Assembly: GCA_937871605.1 (NCBI GenBank)
Contig: CALMRM010000036.1
Location: forward strand, 1 to 16,374
DNA: 16,374 bases
DNA from: an uncultured Terriglobus sp.
Lineage (GTDB): Bacteria; Acidobacteriota; Terriglobia; Terriglobales; Acidobacteriaceae
Direction: 5' to 3'
Both the position numbers and the translations under genes were made by a program. The notes under the pieces are model-generated. The model was given only the letters and a program-made list of their open reading frames with translations. It ran no database searches and was not told where the DNA came from. Of this stretch, positions 6,481 through 14,115 are shown in pieces; the first letter of the stretch is position 1; each line of letters starts with the position of its first letter.

Positions 6481-6573
6481 GCTTTTGGAAGCATTACGAT
6501 TTGGGACGGCTTGGCGCAACAAGAATTGTTCCCAAGGAAGGGAAAGATTATAATGTGGCCTGAGGTGAGTGCT

Positions 6574-7203
6574 ATGGAATTAGCGTTCGAGACTCTGACG
6601 ACTAATGAAGCTGCCGTTGTCGCGGGCGTGTCAGTAGACGACGTGAACCGCACGATCGACCGGAGGATCTTGCCTGAAAGGCTTTACGGCACGACTACGG
6701 TTCGCACCCTTAAGCGGGATGCCTGCCTCTGGATTGCGTTTTGGTTCGAGACTTCCGAGTGGCTCACTCCAAACGCCCGGCAGCGGGTGATCTTAGAGGG
6801 ATCGAGCCGTTGCCCCTCCTGGCCGGAACTGCGGTCTTGCAAGCTACAGGAATCGCGAACGATTGAGGTCGGGATTCGGGATCTTTGGGATGAGGTTGAC
6901 GGCCGTCTCAAGGAGCTGCAAAACGCACAGCAAATGGTGGAAGAAAACCCTGAAATTCTGTCGGGAACTCCGGTCATTCGAGGCACCCGAATTCCGGTTT
7001 ATGATGTGGCGAATTTGATCGAGGAAAAGACCCCGATGGGCGAACTCAAAGAGCTTTATCCTCGTTTGTCCGAGGAGCAGTTCCGCTTAGCTTCTCTGTA
7101 TGCAAAGGCTCGGCCTCTACGCGGTCGGCCAAAGCGGAGATCGCTCCCCGAAGCGAGCAGAATCTCCGTCTCGAAGAAACATCTTCGAGAAGCCTCCATC
7201 TAG
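6574..7203 (+). CDS. DUF433-domain antitoxin (VapB45-like)
   Basis: This 209-residue protein has a predicted N-terminal helix-turn-helix-like region (about 8-50, TTNEAAVVAGVSVDDVNRTI). A C-terminal DUF433 domain follows (about 123-180), with the signature NPEILSGTPVIRGTRIPVYD and then LYPRLSEEQF. DUF433 proteins pair with PIN-like DUF5615 toxins, acting as the neutralising antitoxin and probable autorepressor. The basic tail (RGRPKRRS...) could contact nucleic acid or toxin. I chose ATG 6574 because GAGGTGAG lies 5-8 bases upstream and MELAFETL is a typical start. ATG 6553 and TTG 6511 are in-frame alternatives. The toxin begins 10 bases after the stop, with its ribosome-binding site overlapping this stop codon. 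Family assignment is firm; activity is inferred. Confidence 0.85.
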   Translation: MELAFETLTTNEAAVVAGVSVDDVNRTIDRRILPERLYGTTTVRTLKRDACLWIAFWFETSEWLTPNARQRVILEGSSRCPSWPELRSCKLQESRTIEVGIRDLWDEVDGRLKELQNAQQMVEENPEILSGTPVIRGTRIPVYDVANLIEEKTPMGELKELYPRLSEEQFRLASLYAKARPLRGRPKRRSLPEASRISVSKKHLREASI

Positions 7204-7213
7204 GGAGGAAGAC

Positions 7214-7630
7214 GTGCAGAAGCTGCTGATCGATGAGAACCTCAGTCCGAGCTTGGTCGCGCAGGCCAATGCCATAGGATTCGTGTGCACACATATCAAT
7301 CACTTGGGTCTTACGGGGCTGAAGGATTGGGAACTGAAAGCTACCATTCTCGAAGGAGATTGGACGTTCGTCACGAACAACGGAACGGACTTTCGTGGCC
7401 CCGCTAAGAACCCCGGAAGCGATGGAGTCTATGCCGGTCTTTCCCTCCACGCTGGGCTAATCTGCGTCGACGCGCCGGGCGGACTGAACCTGGAAAGGCA
7501 GAAACGTCTCTTCGATCTGATTTTGTCGAACTTGGGTGAAGGGGGCGACCTGACGAATCAGGTGCTTGAAGTGGCGCTTTCGCCGGATGGTTCCGTCGAA
7601 CTCAGCCGCTTTGCAATGCCGCCTTCGTGA
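7214..7630 (+). CDS. PIN-like (DUF5615) toxin of a toxin-antitoxin pair
   Basis: This 138-residue protein is a PIN-like putative ribonuclease. It begins with the DUF5615 signature KLLIDENLSPSL, carrying the first acidic pair D7-E8. It continues with an acidic D38 in GLKDWEL and FVTNNGTDF with D59, where PIN-like domains place metal-binding residues. GTG 7214 is the start: GGGAGG is spaced 5 bases upstream and the family normally begins right at KLLIDEN, so an upstream extension to 7100 would be spurious. It is in an operon with the DUF433 antitoxin (10-base gap). Family knowledge says PIN toxins cut RNA, often tRNA or rRNA; the target here is unknown. The RNA-repair genes start 91 bases downstream on the same strand. 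Confidence 0.84.
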   Translation: MQKLLIDENLSPSLVAQANAIGFVCTHINHLGLTGLKDWELKATILEGDWTFVTNNGTDFRGPAKNPGSDGVYAGLSLHAGLICVDAPGGLNLERQKRLFDLILSNLGEGGDLTNQVLEVALSPDGSVELSRFAMPPS

Positions 7631-7721
7631 TCGAAAGAAGAATCCTACGACGAGAACGAACAGGTCAACACGCTCTCGGACTCGCAAGGGCGGACGTACA
7701 ACACCAACTAAACTATGCCTG

Positions 7722-9128
7722 ATGCTCCTCACCATCTCTACAACTCACCATCCCGCCACTGACGTCGGCTATTTGTTGCATAAAAATCCGGCCCGCCTTC
7801 AAACGGAGGAGCTTTCGCTCGGCAAAGCCTATGTCTTCTATCCAGACGCCTCGGACGACCATTGCACGGCGGCCCTGCTGGTTGAGATTGACCCGGTGGC
7901 TCTCGTCCGGGGTCGCGGACCTGCGGGTGAGGGTGGCCAGCTTGAGCAGTATGTGAATGATCGCCCCTACGCGGCAAACTCGTTCTTGAGCGTCGCAATG
8001 GGACGCATATTCAGCACTGCTATGAGCGGGCGGAGCAAAGATCGCCCAGAGCTTGCGGAGACGGCTATTCCACTTACAGCACATCTGCCGGTCATCGCCG
8101 CTCGGGGTGGCGAAGATCTGGTGAGGCGTCTCTTCGAGCCACTTGGCTACACAGTCGAGTTGAAGGGTTCGCAGCTTGACGACAAGTTCCCCGAATGGGG
8201 CGAGTCGCCCTATGTCTCACTCACCGTCTCCGGGATGGTGCGGCTGCAAGATTTGTTGACACACCTCTATGTGCTGATCCCGGTACTGGACAATGAAAAG
8301 CACTACTGGGTAGCCAATGACGAGATTGATAAGCTCCTGAAACGTGGCGAAGGCTGGCTTGGCGCCCACCCAGAGAAAGACCTGATCGTCACGCGCTATC
8401 TGAAGCGTCAACGCAGTCTCACGCGCGAGGCTTTGAGCCGGCTGTTGGCCGAAGAAACTCCAAGCGGTGAAACAGAGGACATGCCTTCGATGGAAGCGTC
8501 GGCAGAGCGGACACCTTCCCTGCATAACCAACGCTTACAGACGGTGTTGTCAGTCATCCGGGATACAGGTGCGAAGCGCGTCGTCGATCTAGGTTGCGGC
8601 GAAGGCAAGTTGCTCAAGCTGCTCTTGGCCGAAAAGCAGTTCGACACAATCCTTGGCATGGATGTTTCCTATCGCACACTTGAAACTGCCAAAGAACGTC
8701 TGAGACTCGACGAACTCCCGGAAAGACAGCGCAGCCGAATCGACCTGATTCAGGGGTCGCTCACCTACCGCGATCAACGTCTGAACGGGTTTGAAGCGGC
8801 TGCCATCGTGGAAGTTATAGAACACCTGGATGCGCCGCGTCTCGCAACTCTTGAACGCATCGTCTTTGAGTTTGCTCGACCAACGCATGTCGTCTTGACC
8901 ACACCGAACGCGGAATACAACGCAGTGTTCGAGACGCTCCCGGCAGGGGAGTTCCGGCATGGAGACCATCGCTTTGAGTGGAAGCGTGTCGAATTTGAAA
9001 CCTGGGCAAGTGGAGTCGCGGAAAGGTTTGGTTATTGGGTCCGTTTTGAACCTGTAGGCCCTGTTAATGCGGAGCGCGGCGATCCAACCCAGATGGCAGT
9101 CTTTACTCAGAAGGAGGTGGCAGCATGA
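7722..9128 (+). CDS. hen1: Bacterial Hen1, 3'-terminal RNA ribose 2'-O-methyltransferase
   Basis: This 468-residue partner of Pnkp in bacterial RNA repair methylates the 2'-OH at the 3' end of cleaved RNA before ligation, so the repaired site resists re-cutting. The N-terminal half (about 1-240; LGKAYVFYPDAS, ERTPSLHNQRL follows) is the part that activates the Pnkp ligase. The C-terminal half is a SAM methyltransferase with VVDLGCGEGK at 287-296. Metal ligands are E364 and E367-H368 (VEVIEHLD) plus a His in RHGDHRFEW (413/416), the Hen1-specific ExxEH...H set. The start is ATG 7722 because family members begin MLLTI-T-T-H-P-A-T-D-x-GYLLHK; no strong ribosome-binding site is seen. The stop overlaps the pnkp start (ATGA), so the two are cotranslated. 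No damage is visible in this gene. Confidence 0.95.
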   Translation: MLLTISTTHHPATDVGYLLHKNPARLQTEELSLGKAYVFYPDASDDHCTAALLVEIDPVALVRGRGPAGEGGQLEQYVNDRPYAANSFLSVAMGRIFSTAMSGRSKDRPELAETAIPLTAHLPVIAARGGEDLVRRLFEPLGYTVELKGSQLDDKFPEWGESPYVSLTVSGMVRLQDLLTHLYVLIPVLDNEKHYWVANDEIDKLLKRGEGWLGAHPEKDLIVTRYLKRQRSLTREALSRLLAEETPSGETEDMPSMEASAERTPSLHNQRLQTVLSVIRDTGAKRVVDLGCGEGKLLKLLLAEKQFDTILGMDVSYRTLETAKERLRLDELPERQRSRIDLIQGSLTYRDQRLNGFEAAAIVEVIEHLDAPRLATLERIVFEFARPTHVVLTTPNAEYNAVFETLPAGEFRHGDHRFEWKRVEFETWASGVAERFGYWVRFEPVGPVNAERGDPTQMAVFTQKEVAA

Positions 9129-11679
9129 ACATCAGCCTTCCCGAACTGTCGCTTGTCCTCCTAGTTGGCCCTTCGGTTCCGGTAAGTCCTCTTTTGCTCG
9201 AAAGCACTTTCTGCCAACGGAGGTTGTCTCTTCGGATTCCTGTCGCGCGCTTGTTGCAGATAATGAAAACGATCAATCTGCTACTGGAGATGCCTTCGAC
9301 CTTCTGCACGAGATTGTGCGGAAGCGGCTCGCTCGGGGTCGCCTGACCGTAGTCGATGCAACCAACGTCCAACCGGAGGCTCGTAAGTCTCTTATCGCGC
9401 TGGCGAAGGAGTTTCATCTCTTCGCGGAAGCCATTGTCTTCGATCTCTCGGAACGCATCTGTCAGGATCGCAATGTGCTCCGCCCGGATCGGCAGTTTAG
9501 TCCGCACGTCATTCGCAACCAGTCGCAGCAGCTCCGCCGTTCCCTGCGAGGGCTGGAACGCGAGGGCATCCGCCACGTATTCAAGCTCTCAACTCCAGAA
9601 GAGGTTGATGCAGTGACCATCGAGCGTCACCCGCTCTGGAACAACAAGAAGACTGAGCATGGCCCGTTCGACATCATTGGAGACGTTCATGGCTGCTTCG
9701 ATGAGCTTGTCGAGCTTATGGCGCAGCTCGGCCACATCGTGAGTCAGAACGAAGGGACATATTCTGTTTCGTCACGAGGCCACCGCAAGCTGGTCTTCGT
9801 CGGCGACCTTGTGGATCGCGGACCTGGAACCGTGCAGGTGCTTCGTCTCGTCTCGACCATCGTTCAATCTGGGCAAGGGTTTTGCGTTCCTGGCAATCAC
9901 GACATGAAGCTCGTCAGAGCTTTGCGTGGTCGAGACGTGAAGCGCACGCACGGTCTGGCAGAGACGATGGAACAACTCGGGAATGAGTCGAATGAGTTTC
10001 GCGTCGAAGTCGCCAAGTTTCTCGATGGCCTGGTTAGCCACTATGTCTTCGACGATGGCAAACTAGTGGTCGCCCACGCTGGCCTGAAGGAGTCCATGCA
10101 CGGTCGCGGGTCAGGAGCAGTGCGAGAGTTCGCATTCTTCGGTGAGACGACGGGGGAGACGGATGAATTCGGTTTGCCTGTTCGATACAACTGGGCGGCG
10201 GACTATCGCGGTAAAGCCCTCGTGGTCTATGGACACACGCCCGTCCCCGAACCGCTTTTCTTGAACAATACGGTCAACCTCGATACCGGCTGCGTCTTTG
10301 GAGGACAACTCACGGCGCTGCGCTATCCCGAACGAGAGATCGTGTCCGTCAAAGCGCATCGGACCTACTACGAGCCTGCACGCCCTTTCCTTCCTGAGAA
10401 GCAGGAGACTCAACGGCAATTGCAACATGCCCAGGACGACGTGCTGGATCTTGCCGATGTGGTCGGCAAGCGTCTCATTGACACGAGGCTGAAACCGAAG
10501 ATCACGATTCGAGAGGAAAACGCGATCGCTGCGCTTGAGGTCATGAGCCGCTTTGCCAGCGATCCCAAGTGGCTCATCTACCTTCCGCCGACGATGTCGC
10601 CGACGGAGGCGAGCAAGCACGAGAACCTTCTCGAACATCCCGACGAGGCCTTCGCCTTCTACCGCAAGGAAGGCATCACAACCGTCGTCTGCGAACAGAA
10701 GCACATGGGCTCGCGAGCTGTCGTTGTCCTCTGCAAAGACGAGACTGCTTCGCAGAAGCGCTTCGGAGTTGTGCAAGCATCGCTTGGAACCGTCTATACA
10801 CGCACTGGCCGCCGATTCTTCACTGACGAGGCTTTGGAACAACAGTTCCTTGTCCGTCTACAGTCAGCGGTCGAAAAGTCGGGGCTTTGGGACGAACTCG
10901 CAACGGACTGGCTCTGCCTCGACTGCGAGCTGATGCCTTGGTCGTTAAAGGCACAGGAGTTGCTACAGAAGCAGTACGCGCCTGTAGGCAATGCTGGCGT
11001 TCGTGCATTGCGAGCTGAGAAAGACTTAATCGCAAAAGCTATGCTGCGCGTCTCTGGTTTGGAAACGCTCGCGGCGCAGACCACTGAACGGCTCGATGCT
11101 GTAGAGCAGTACACGCAAGCCTATCGGCAATACTGCTGGCCGGTGAGTTCGCTGGCCGATCTCAAACTTGCACCTTTCCATGTCCTGGCAAGCGATGGCT
11201 TTGTCCACACAGACAAGCCGCATACCTGGCACATGGAGATGATTGGTAAGCTCTGTGCAGCCGAGCCCGGGATACTTTTGCCAACGCCCTTCAAGATCGT
11301 TGATCTTCAAGACGAGGCGAGTACTGCGGACGCAGTTGCTTGGTGGACGGAGATGACGGCTCAGGGTCGAGAAGGTATGGTCGTCAAGCCGCTCAACTTC
11401 ATAGCAGAGGGCCGACATGGAATCACCCAACCAGCCATGAAGTGCCGAGGTGCGGAATATCTCCGTATCATCTATGGCCCGGAGTATCTCCTCCAAGCAA
11501 ATCTTGAACGGCTGCGTTCGCGGAATGTTGGAGCAAAACGCTCCTTGGCAAGCCGAGAGTTTGCGCTCGGAATCGAAGCATTGGAACGATTCGTTCGCAG
11601 GGAACCACTGCGCCTCACTCACGAATGCGTTTTCGGTGTTCTAGCCTTGGAGAGTGAACCGATAGATCCGAGGTTGTGA
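9125..11679 (+). CDS. pnkp: Bacterial polynucleotide kinase-phosphatase/ligase (Pnkp), frameshifted in the P-loop
   Basis: This is the RNA end-healing and sealing enzyme of the Pnkp/Hen1 system. ATG 9125 overlaps the hen1 stop and begins MNISLPELSLVLLVGPS. A base is then missing at 9175-9176: TCGG should be TCGGG, so the frame breaks exactly in the Walker A loop and resumes as GSGKSS. With that base restored the protein is 851 residues, close to the 870 of the Clostridium thermocellum enzyme. Kinase: K21, S22, D38, R41. Phosphatase (metallophosphoesterase): GDVHG D187/H189, GDLVDRG D228, GNHD 257-260, AHAG H318, GHTPV H371. Ligase-like: nucleophile K526 in EQKHMGSR, DCELMPW, EGMVVKP, MKCRG. 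All other catalytic motifs are intact, so this is either a very recent mutation or a sequence error. As given, full-length translation would fail. Confidence 0.92.
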
Positions 11680-11694
11680 CATATTCTCTTCAGA
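11679..11694. repeat. 16-bp direct repeat, right copy
   Basis: ACATATTCTCTTCAGA begins at the last base of the pnkp stop codon and is 15/16 identical to 6465-6480, so the pair brackets the toxin-antitoxin and hen1-pnkp genes. Confidence 0.35.
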
Positions 11695-11715
11695 ACGATA
11701 GCGTGCTATTTCGTT
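11694..11715. terminator. Weak hairpin between convergent genes
   Basis: AACGA (11694-11698) pairs with TCGTT (11711-11715) and TAG with CTA inside, with two unpaired bases. It lies in the 34-base gap between the convergent pnkp and membrane-protein genes, where a bidirectional terminator is expected. There is no T-run, so support is weak. Confidence 0.25.
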
Positions 11716-12331
11716 ATCTCTTGGTCGGCGCAAGTTGCATATTCATCGCCGCCAAGACGCTCGAAAACACTAGATGAAAGGCGACGACACCATCTACGTA
11801 GCAACTAGCCGTTGCCCTTTGCCCTGCGGCGGACAAATGTTTCGCGAAGAACCAAATCAGCAGCAGCGCGCCGAGCGTCGGCCAGTTCACGATTGAAGTG
11901 ATGTGATAAATCTCTTCCTCGTCATCTCTTGTCATTTCGTGATTGCCCACGCTGGGGAGCAGCCACAAGAGCATCACACCGTCCCACCAGATGTACGAAA
12001 TAAAGAGGACGTAAACCCAGAGTATGTGAGCAGTCCAATCATTTGGGGGAGCTTCAAGGAGCATCAAACAGCAGACAAACGCCGATACGAAACCGATGAA
12101 ACTCCAAGTGGCAATAACGCCGGTGTAGTCCACGATGTAGCGGACGTATGCCACAGAGGTAACCAACAGAATGATGCAGGGTGAAAGGAGCCTGAACACC
12201 TCTAAATCATGCGTCGAGTTCAACACCATAAATACGGACATTCCTAATTCACGCTGAGCGTGAACGTTCGCAGCGACGAGCAATCCCATCGGCGAAAGGA
12301 GGTTCGCGATAATGAAGAGAATCTTCCTCAA
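11714..12331 (-). CDS. Polytopic membrane protein, unknown function
   Basis: This 205-residue protein has about six hydrophobic segments (roughly 4-25, 45-65, 72-95, 105-125, 150-165 and 180-200). One acidic cytosolic or external loop, EMTRDDEEEIYH, lies near 131-142. I recognise no named family. The start is TTG 12331: GAGGGA lies 5 bases upstream and the codon overlaps the stop of the symporter gene (TTGA), so the two genes are coupled. ATG at residue 15 is the only alternative. It is the last gene of the minus-strand block carrying the synthetase-like ORF and the symporter, and may serve with the transporter. Composition is lower in GC than the ParB N-terminal region. Confidence 0.72.
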   Translation of the reverse strand: MRKILFIIANLLSPMGLLVAANVHAQRELGMSVFMVLNSTHDLEVFRLLSPCIILLVTSVAYVRYIVDYTGVIATWSFIGFVSAFVCCLMLLEAPPNDWTAHILWVYVLFISYIWWDGVMLLWLLPSVGNHEMTRDDEEEIYHITSIVNWPTLGALLLIWFFAKHLSAAGQRATASCYVDGVVAFHLVFSSVLAAMNMQLAPTKR

Positions 12332-14115
12332 CGTGTTCCCTCATCGCGCATTGGCTTCGCTTGATCCGTCGGCGCCTCTTTCGCCGTTGCGGGCGAAGGC
12401 GAAGCGTTAGGCTTGGCTCTCTTTTCTTCGCAAGGGGCGCATTCGGTTCCGTTTTCCAAGGACTTCTGGATTTCCGAGCGCGTGGAGAGAATCGCACCGA
12501 GTCCTACTGTGAACATCAGCACGGAGATGTAGACCTTAACTCGCTGGCCTTTTGCAGGCAAAAGGATGATGAACGCAACACCGGCTGCTAGAAATGGCGG
12601 CAGAGCAGTCAGGATCTTCACGTCTGGAAAGACAAAGTTGCCCAGCCAAGCGAAGATAAGGGCAAGTAGCGCTCCGCTCAAAACTGACGCGGACACCTGC
12701 CGCGCAGACCGCTGCTTGCTTTGATCCCTATCGAGCAGCGAGAGAAAGATCGCAGGAAAGAAAGAAAGCATTAGCGAGTACATTCCAACCCAGAAACTCA
12801 TTATCTGGAAGGACGCGTAGGCGACGCCAACTGCTACCGCCCCAATTACAAGTACCAATCCACGTGCACCGAGGAGTGTTTGTTGACTCTGTTTCTGGTT
12901 CAATTCCTTGACTTGTTTGTGGTCTTCGCGAAAGTTGGGAAGCCAGTCGAATATCACAGTCTGCACAGCAGCGATGATGAATCCGTCGATAGTAGATAGG
13001 GCAGCGGCGGAAAAGCACAGAACGACAAGCGTCTCGGTTACAGCTCCCCAAAAGCTCGTAGTCGCTACGCTTTGAAGCCTAGAGATGAACGCCTGGATGA
13101 TTTGGCTGGGATCATCCGTCCAGTGTTGGCCAAGCGCCAGCAACCCTATTCCGTACCATGCACCAAATAGCACCACGAACGGCAGGATGGACTGTTTGAT
13201 CATCTGGCGTATGGCATCGACTGCGATCTCATCTGGCGTCCCCTCACCTTCAGGAAAGCGTGTGTTACCGACCGCGATGCAGCGGTCCCACATCCATCAC
13301 ACAAAATTGGTACAAGCACATCAATAGGAAGAGCGAGAGAAGCTGCGACACACTTGGTCCGACTGTAAGCATGTGACCGGTGAGGTAGGTTGCGGGGAAC
13401 TTGGGAAAGGGATGAGCCCAAGTTGCCAAGAGATAACAATAAATTGCGAAAACGCCAACCAAGATCGCCCATAGGCGCAGCCGGTCGGTACTCACAACCC
13501 CGCGGTATCCGGAGATGGACACGTAGACAACGCCCGCAAGACAGAGAGCTATCGACAGCGTGAGTGTATTCAGGTGAGTGGGTCCCGCAAAGACATCAGA
13601 GGTGAATTTCACCTCGGCCCCAACGGACGCTACGTACAACAGGAATGTAATCACGGAAGAATAGAACCGCAGGTGCCGTCGCTGTATGGCAGTACGGCCA
13701 TACCTCTCACCGATATATTCGTGAAGAGTAGAACCAGAGCGGAAGAAGGGCAGCAGTTGCGGGATGTAATTCGCGAACCACAGAAGTCCCAGAATCCAAG
13801 CCACGACGAGGATGACAGCGGGCCCAATTCCGCTAGTGGCGATCAGGTAGGTTGAAAAGGCAACCGAGCTGAAGAATCCGACGTTGTTGTGACTAGGGTT
13901 CCAACGAACTCGTTCCGAGGCATTTTCCGCTCATATAGGAAAAAGCTCTGCAGGGTTTCCCCAGAACTCACTGCTGGAAGTCTATAGATGGCCCAAGCGA
14001 GGCTGAACCCAAGGAAGGAATACGGCAATAGCGCCGATCGATGGGCATTGTAGATGAAGAACCAAACTGCGATGAACAGCAAACAGTAAGCGTAGAAAAC
14101 TTTCGATGTTTTCAC
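12328..14115 (-). pseudogene. Sodium:solute symporter family (SSF) gene with two frameshifts
   Basis: Three consecutive minus-strand frames encode one SSF transporter of about 595 residues. Part 1 (14115 to about 13889) has FFLYERKMPRNEFVGTLVTT. After a one-base loss near 13881-13890, part 2 (to about 13293) gives VGFFSSVAFSTYL, TLHEYIGERYGR and VSISGYRGVVSTDRLRLW, classic SSF motifs. Near 13289-13297 the frame shifts again (CVMD then MWDRCIAVGNTRF). Part 3 runs to 12328 with AALSTIDGFIIAA and FWVGMYSLMLSFFPAIF, plus a long hydrophilic Pro/Ala/Lys tail. SSF proteins cotransport Na+ with sugars, amino acids or similar; the substrate is unknown. The GTG start at 14115 lies inside the preceding ORF. 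Two breaks make it a pseudogene as written, but clean reading on both sides leaves sequencing error possible. Confidence 0.8.

Larger units (their letters stand above)
6024..6573. other. Intergenic junction between two integrated segments
   Basis: This 550-base stretch holds no convincing intact gene. It contains a possible short-chain-dehydrogenase remnant (6171-6257), tRNA-Ala fragment copy B (6280-6326) and an 11-bp match (GGCAAAACCGG, 6382-6392) to the flank of copy A (3283-3293). It also holds a tandem decamer (6409-6428) and a strong hairpin with T-rich tail (6438-6475). A TTGACA hexamer at 6408-6413 could be a -35 box for the downstream operon, but no good -10 follows at 16-18 bases. 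The stretch reads as an element boundary. Confidence 0.6.

Noticed and set aside
6051..6653. Minus-strand 200-codon open frame across the tRNA fragment
   Set aside because: It translates through the tRNA 3' end (MAWKRSSVRSRSGPP, a known artefact of such sites), has no domain, and overlaps the hairpin and antitoxin region.
7100..7213. Extended N-terminus of the PIN-like toxin (start at 7100)
   Set aside because: These 38 codons overlap the antitoxin C-terminus in another frame and are Arg/Ser-rich; the ribosome-binding site and family start both point to GTG 7214.
9067..9180. Pnkp starting at ATG 9067 in the downstream frame
   Set aside because: Its first 36 residues are an out-of-frame reading of hen1 and lack the family N-terminus, and the P-loop would read W-P-F-G-S-G-K instead of G-P-S-G-S-G-K. 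The ATGA-coupled start at 9125 matches the family.
9168..9182. Programmed -1 ribosomal frameshift in Pnkp
   Set aside because: Re-reading one G would restore the P-loop, but there is no slippery heptamer, and family members encode this loop in one frame as far as I know.
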